Positions 60,256 through 64,000 of a stretch of 64,000 nt of DNA are shown here, piece after piece (positions within the stretch are counted from its first letter, which is position 1; every line of letters begins with the position of its first letter). The notes under the pieces are model-generated. The model saw only the letters and a program-made list of their open reading frames with translations, had not been told where the DNA came from and searched no databases. Source of the stretch: Nannochloris sp. 'desiccata'. Its lineage: Eukaryota > Chlorophyta > Trebouxiophyceae > Chlorellales > Chlorellaceae. The translations under genes were made by a program, and so were the position numbers. The stretch is taken from the NCBI GenBank assembly GCA_019044685.2, contig JAGTXX020000009.1, positions 1,116,001 through 1,180,000 on the forward strand, given 5' to 3'.

Positions 60256-62382
60256 TCAACTGAGCATAGTTTTGTCTATCAGAAGGCTATCGCTTTCCGA
60301 GGGTTGAAAGCTGTCCATGCTGGACACTTCGTCCATCTCAACCCTCCTGTGTATAACGAGCAGCTGCAGACGGCGCATGAGCAGGTCGTGCAGGCGTACT
60401 CGGTGTTGCGTAGCTTGGACATTGTGCGCATCGATCAGTACAATCAAGAAGAAAGATTCAACAATCATCGTTACGCTGTTCACAAGAAGTTGCGCCGTCT
60501 CGTTCCATAGCACCACGGTGGCACCAATTAGGAGGCCAAGGATGAGGCACAGGGTGGCCAGCACTGCCCAGGGCGTAGCACATACCCAGCTTGTGAATGT
60601 ACTGAGTCGGGTCATTAGATTCGGCTTCAAATCGATCACCTGATTAGTGCATGGGAGGCCCAACTCCTTGAAGATGGCCTTGTCTTGCTCGATCAAGATA
60701 TCATACTCCGCTTCGGCTTTCTCTTCCTGGCGGTACAAATTGTACCGCAAGACAGCTGCATTGAAAGTACCGACCACTCCAGTCCACGTCCCTACAATAA
60801 GCCACCAATTATCGCCCCAGCTCATCAGATGACCGATAGCCAACCAAACAACAAACAAGACGAGCGAGATCAGGGCGGCGTACCCAGACCCAATGAACGA
60901 TGCATACCTGCGAGGGAGTAGACACAAAATCAAAAGTTAGAAAAATACTCTAGGAGCAGACACTAGCATCCAGGAGGCCCCACGTAGCAGGGTGCTCATA
61001 GGAGGCAACGCCATGAGGGTGTCACTTACCAGTCCAAACTCCTTTCAAACCGATGCTCAGCTGCCCACTCGATCTTCACAACCTCATTAGGGCCATCATA
61101 CCCAATGAGCGTCCTAGCGCGGTATTCCACCTCACAGTCCTGGCGGAATATGGCGCACATACACCTCTCAATGAAATTTGTATGGCGGTTCCGTGCGAGT
61201 GTCAGGAGAGAGGTAGACAAAGTCTGCTGGAGAGCTGTGCACGTGTTTAACCAAAGCTGCCAGTTGTTGGAAAAATTATACCTGCAAAATCGGGAAATGG
61301 GAGAAAAAAAGTTTTTATTTATTTTTCTTTTTAGGCGAAACCCCGTCGACCATGAAAGAACAACGAGTAGAGTAATTGGAAACCGAAAGCCCACTCTCTC
61401 CTATTCACGTACTTTGGGCCTAACGCGATCCAAACCACCATTCCGATGACAAAGGCAATAAGCATCCAAATGCTGCCCATCACATCTGCAGTAATCACGA
61501 TAACCCTGTCAATAAAGTCCTCTGGAGCTAGTGAAATGGCATCGCCAATAGCATCGAGCTCTCTTGCAGCCCGCTCGAGATCGTGAAATACGGCTGGTTT
61601 TGTCTTCCAGGTAACTTGGAAGCTGTCGCTGCTTTTCAAATTTGTTGATGTCTGTATGGCCATGTGAGAATGGCCACGTGAGGATAGCCGAGCCAGCTCT
61701 GCGCTTGAGAGCTTGGCGATGTTTAAGCTGCGCTCGCTGTGCAGGGCCCTGGCAGCGGTCTCCAAGCGCTCTTGCTCAATCAAGAGGCGGAAGCACTTTG
61801 TGATTGTGTACGAACGTGAGCGAAGGAGGGCAATGATGCGAAGATGCTCTCGGAAATCGTTCATTTGCTGCCGCATAAGGATCATGTCGGAAATGTAGCA
61901 CTGCGTGATTATGCAAGGAAAAGGGGTCAAAGAGGAGGAAAGGAAATGGCGAAGTATAAAGATGGTTAAATCACTTCACACAAGATGCATACACTACAAA
62001 CATATTTTACTTTACACACCTGGATTGAGGAGGCATCCTGAAGGATGATCTGCCAAAGGTCGGGGCCTCCTGTCACTGCACCGGCGATTGCCCACCCTGT
62101 GATGGCTGCCAGAACGCCGCCGAAAAACAAGCGAGAGCCTGCGACGTCGACTGCTTGATCCAGAGCACGGCCGGCGGCGGCTTCTTTTTTCTCTACACTG
62201 TATATGGTACCCACAAGCCTCTCAGTCATGGAGTCGTGGTTTAGAGGGACCAATTCAATATCAGCGGTATGCTTGCGGCAATCCCTCGTCCACAGCTCGA
62301 CACAACTTCCAACCGCCTGTGGGTCTGCAGCTTCTGCGACGCCTTCACGTCGCCCTAGAGCGCATATATCATTCCAGACCAT
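60256..62382 (-). CDS. FET4-like low-affinity iron permease-family membrane protein with four internal repeats
   Basis: Four exons, 62020-62382, 61413-61900, 61030-61281 and 60256-60907, join in phase to 584 residues. Four copies of a two-helix unit are visible: AGSRLFFGGVLAAITGWAIA with PDLWQIILQDASSIQCY (about 82-125), MGSIWMLIAFVIGMVVWIAL with SNNWQLWLNTCTALQQ (about 262-305), IGSGYAALISLVLFVVWLAI with GDNWWLIVGTWTGVVGT (about 370-415), and TPWAVLATLCLILGLLIGAT with NETAQLLVNSVTMIV (about 475-520). The pattern of small residues in the first helix, then a WQL-type second helix, matches low-affinity iron permease proteins (fungal FET4). Coding sequence looks richer in G+C than neighbours. 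The start is the first ATG after an open TTG; an upstream exon cannot be excluded. Transported ion not known. Confidence 0.6.
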
Positions 62383-62894
62383 CTTGACCGGCGTGACCGC
62401 CGTTGGTGGCAATCAATTTGCAGGAAGTTCAAGCCTGGTCGAAGGGAAAAGGCAGAGAAGATAAAGCAAAGTTTGAGAAGTAGTCGTAGAAAGTTACTGC
62501 GGCTCATACATTAAAGTAGAAGCCACTGCTCGCTGCGTGTTTGGCGTACTCTCATCGTGTTTCAGAATATTCAAGTGCAAATGAAAGCAATGAAATTTGT
62601 CCATCTTGTATAAATATATGTAAAAGCATCTATTAACGTAACAGATGAAAAGCAGCAAATCTCTTTCCGATCGGAGCAGGATTCGCGAAATCAAACTTGA
62701 AGTGGGTCCAAAAAAAAAATGTGACAAATGTTGCGGCCCCCCTCGGAGGGCCTCCCCCTGGCTAACACTGCGCAATCAAGGCAAGCTTCATCAACAATCA
62801 ATTCATATATAATTGATAGTAATAAGTATAGAAAGTTCCTCATCCTGCCATATAACGCTGTCTTTTAGCGTTGGCAGAAAGGATCGAAATCTTG
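62383..62894. other. Divergent intergenic region, FET4-like / GLT1
   Basis: 512-bp region holding both 5' ends. Contains an A-run (about 62710-62719) and little else. No exon recognised. Confidence 0.4.
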
Positions 62895-64000
62895 ATGCCA
62901 GTTGGGGTTTACAGGCCGCAGGCCAGCAGCCTGCCGGCTTATCGCCCTGCTTTTAGATCGGTAGCGCCCCATCTAGGCTCGAGCAGTTTGGGTTTGCGCA
63001 CCCAGTACGTTGGACTTCGCAAAGCCCTTGGATTGCGCCATCATAGCTTTACGGCCGCCGCCCAACCATGCACGTTACCCCGCTTCAGACGCGGTGCCTT
63101 ACAAGTAAGTAACTAAAATACGATACATGGGGCGCATACGGGCCGATTTCAATTTGGGTTTTAGCCGCCAAGGCTTTAGCATGAAAACATGATTACAATG
63201 AAGAAGCTGAGGTAACCTACTTCATCTGCCAACTATTTCCAAATTAACCATATACCCAATATCATGCAGGTCTTTAGCAAGCACTCCGACATCCCAGAAG
63301 CCAAGGGCTTGGTAAGTTACCCTTCTCAACCTCCATGCACCTCGATTTAACTCCGCTCCTTTTTAAAATACTGAACTCTCTGATTAAATAACCAACTATA
63401 CTCCCTCTTATTCTTACTGCAGTTCAATCCCGAGAACGATAAGGATGCTTGTGGAGTGGGTTTCATCGCTGACCTGTCCAAAGAGCCTTCTAGAAAAACT
63501 GTCTCTGATGCATTGGAGATGCTGGTAAGAATGACTCACCGTGGTGCTTGTGGTTGTGAAACAAACACCGGTGATGGTGCAGGTATTCTTGTAGCTATTC
63601 CTCACCTCTTCTTCTCTGAAGTTGTTGAACGAGACTCTGGTTTCAAATTGCCTCCCAAGGTAGGTTGATCAATATTATAAAAGAAATACTCCACTGCTAA
63701 TTTTTTTTACCCCTCCTTTTAGACTTTCTAACCCAATATTATTTTGTCTGCACTATAACAGGGTGACTATGCTATCGGTATGACGTTCCTTCCCAACGAT
63801 CCCAAGAAATACGAACAAGCTAAACTCTGTGTCGAACAAGTCGCTGCTAATCAAGGCCACACTATTCTTGGCTGGCGCTCTGTTCCTACCAAGAACTCAG
63901 ACCTCGGTGAGTCTGCCATCAAGACTGAGCCTAAAGTCGAACAGTTCTTTGTCACCCGTGCTACCACTGATTCCGCTATTAAAGCTGGTACTGAGCAACA
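62895..64000 (+). CDS. GLT1: NADH-dependent glutamate synthase (GOGAT), 5' part, cut by window end
   Basis: Exons 62895-63104, 63270-63311, 63423-63659 and 63762 to the window end. GOGAT makes two glutamates from glutamine and 2-oxoglutarate. Exon 1 is an Arg/Ala/Ser-rich transit peptide ([20 protein letters not shown]). The mature N-terminus follows: [20 protein letters not shown], where the Cys of ACGVGF is the class-II amidotransferase nucleophile; then [36 protein letters not shown] and [20 protein letters not shown]. The motif [20 protein letters not shown] matches NADH-GOGAT (GLT1) rather than ferredoxin-GOGAT, which reads differently here. The first 80 residues and later catalytic domains lie partly outside. 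The Cys would be exposed after cleavage. The rest of the roughly 2000-residue protein lies beyond 64000. Confidence 0.93.

Overview
This window is nuclear DNA from a photosynthetic eukaryote, most likely a green alga. Nearly all genes are split by short GT-AG introns (about 80-450 bp, plus two apparent GC-AG introns). Proteins carry organelle presequences. The gene set includes a plastid-type NADP-malate dehydrogenase with the redox C-terminal extension, a plastid-like NAD-malate dehydrogenase, a presequence-bearing NADH-type glutamate synthase, a CCT-motif protein, a COV1-like DUF502 protein and H2A.Z. TGTAA, the chlorophyte-type polyadenylation signal, lies just downstream of many stop codons. 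The NADP-malate dehydrogenase lacks the N-terminal regulatory cysteine pair of land plants, which also fits a green alga. I cannot name the species. I saw no tRNA, rRNA, CRISPR array, transposon or virus-like sequence.

Layout. 0-9.3 kb: 3' end of an ARM/HEAT-repeat protein, a CCT-motif protein divergent from class III alcohol dehydrogenase (GSNOR), a RAD21/REC8 cohesin kleisin and a Deg-type serine protease. 9.6-24.8 kb: VMA22-like V-ATPase assembly factor, F-box/Sel1 protein, PRC-barrel protein, small UPF0729-like membrane protein, CK1-type kinase with an RS tail, a small plastid-like membrane protein, cis-prenyltransferase, DUF502 protein, PDX1 (vitamin B6), CBS-domain protein, FYV7-like rRNA-processing protein and an unrecognised RGG-rich protein. 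25-36 kb: DDB1 (11 exons), Enhancer of polycomb (EPL1), an unrecognised two-helix membrane protein and WAPL. 36.6-46.2 kb: plastid NAD-MDH, an alanine/glutamate:glyoxylate aminotransferase head-to-head with an AGXT-type serine/alanine:glyoxylate aminotransferase, a mitochondrial carrier, a RraA-like protein and ETF-beta. 46.6-55.7 kb: PRP43 helicase, NADP-MDH, the GDP-fucose pair GMD and GER head-to-head, and H2A.Z. 56-64 kb: an unrecognised basic protein, a large fascin-like beta-trefoil protein, a FET4-like membrane protein with four internal repeats, and the 5' part of NADH-GOGAT (GLT1), which runs off the window end.

How genes work together. GMD and GER catalyse consecutive steps of GDP-L-fucose synthesis and share one 414-bp intergenic region holding a three-copy 9-bp repeat. 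The two glyoxylate aminotransferases share a 347-bp region and sit among other genes for carbon, nitrogen and redox exchange. Cohesin (RAD21-like) and its release factor (WAPL) are about 27 kb apart, and EPL1 and H2A.Z both belong to NuA4/SWR1-type chromatin pathways. For those, proximity may be chance.

Exon models were built by hand from splice consensus, reading frame and family similarity. Lengths divisible by three and phase agreement support them, but no transcript evidence was available.
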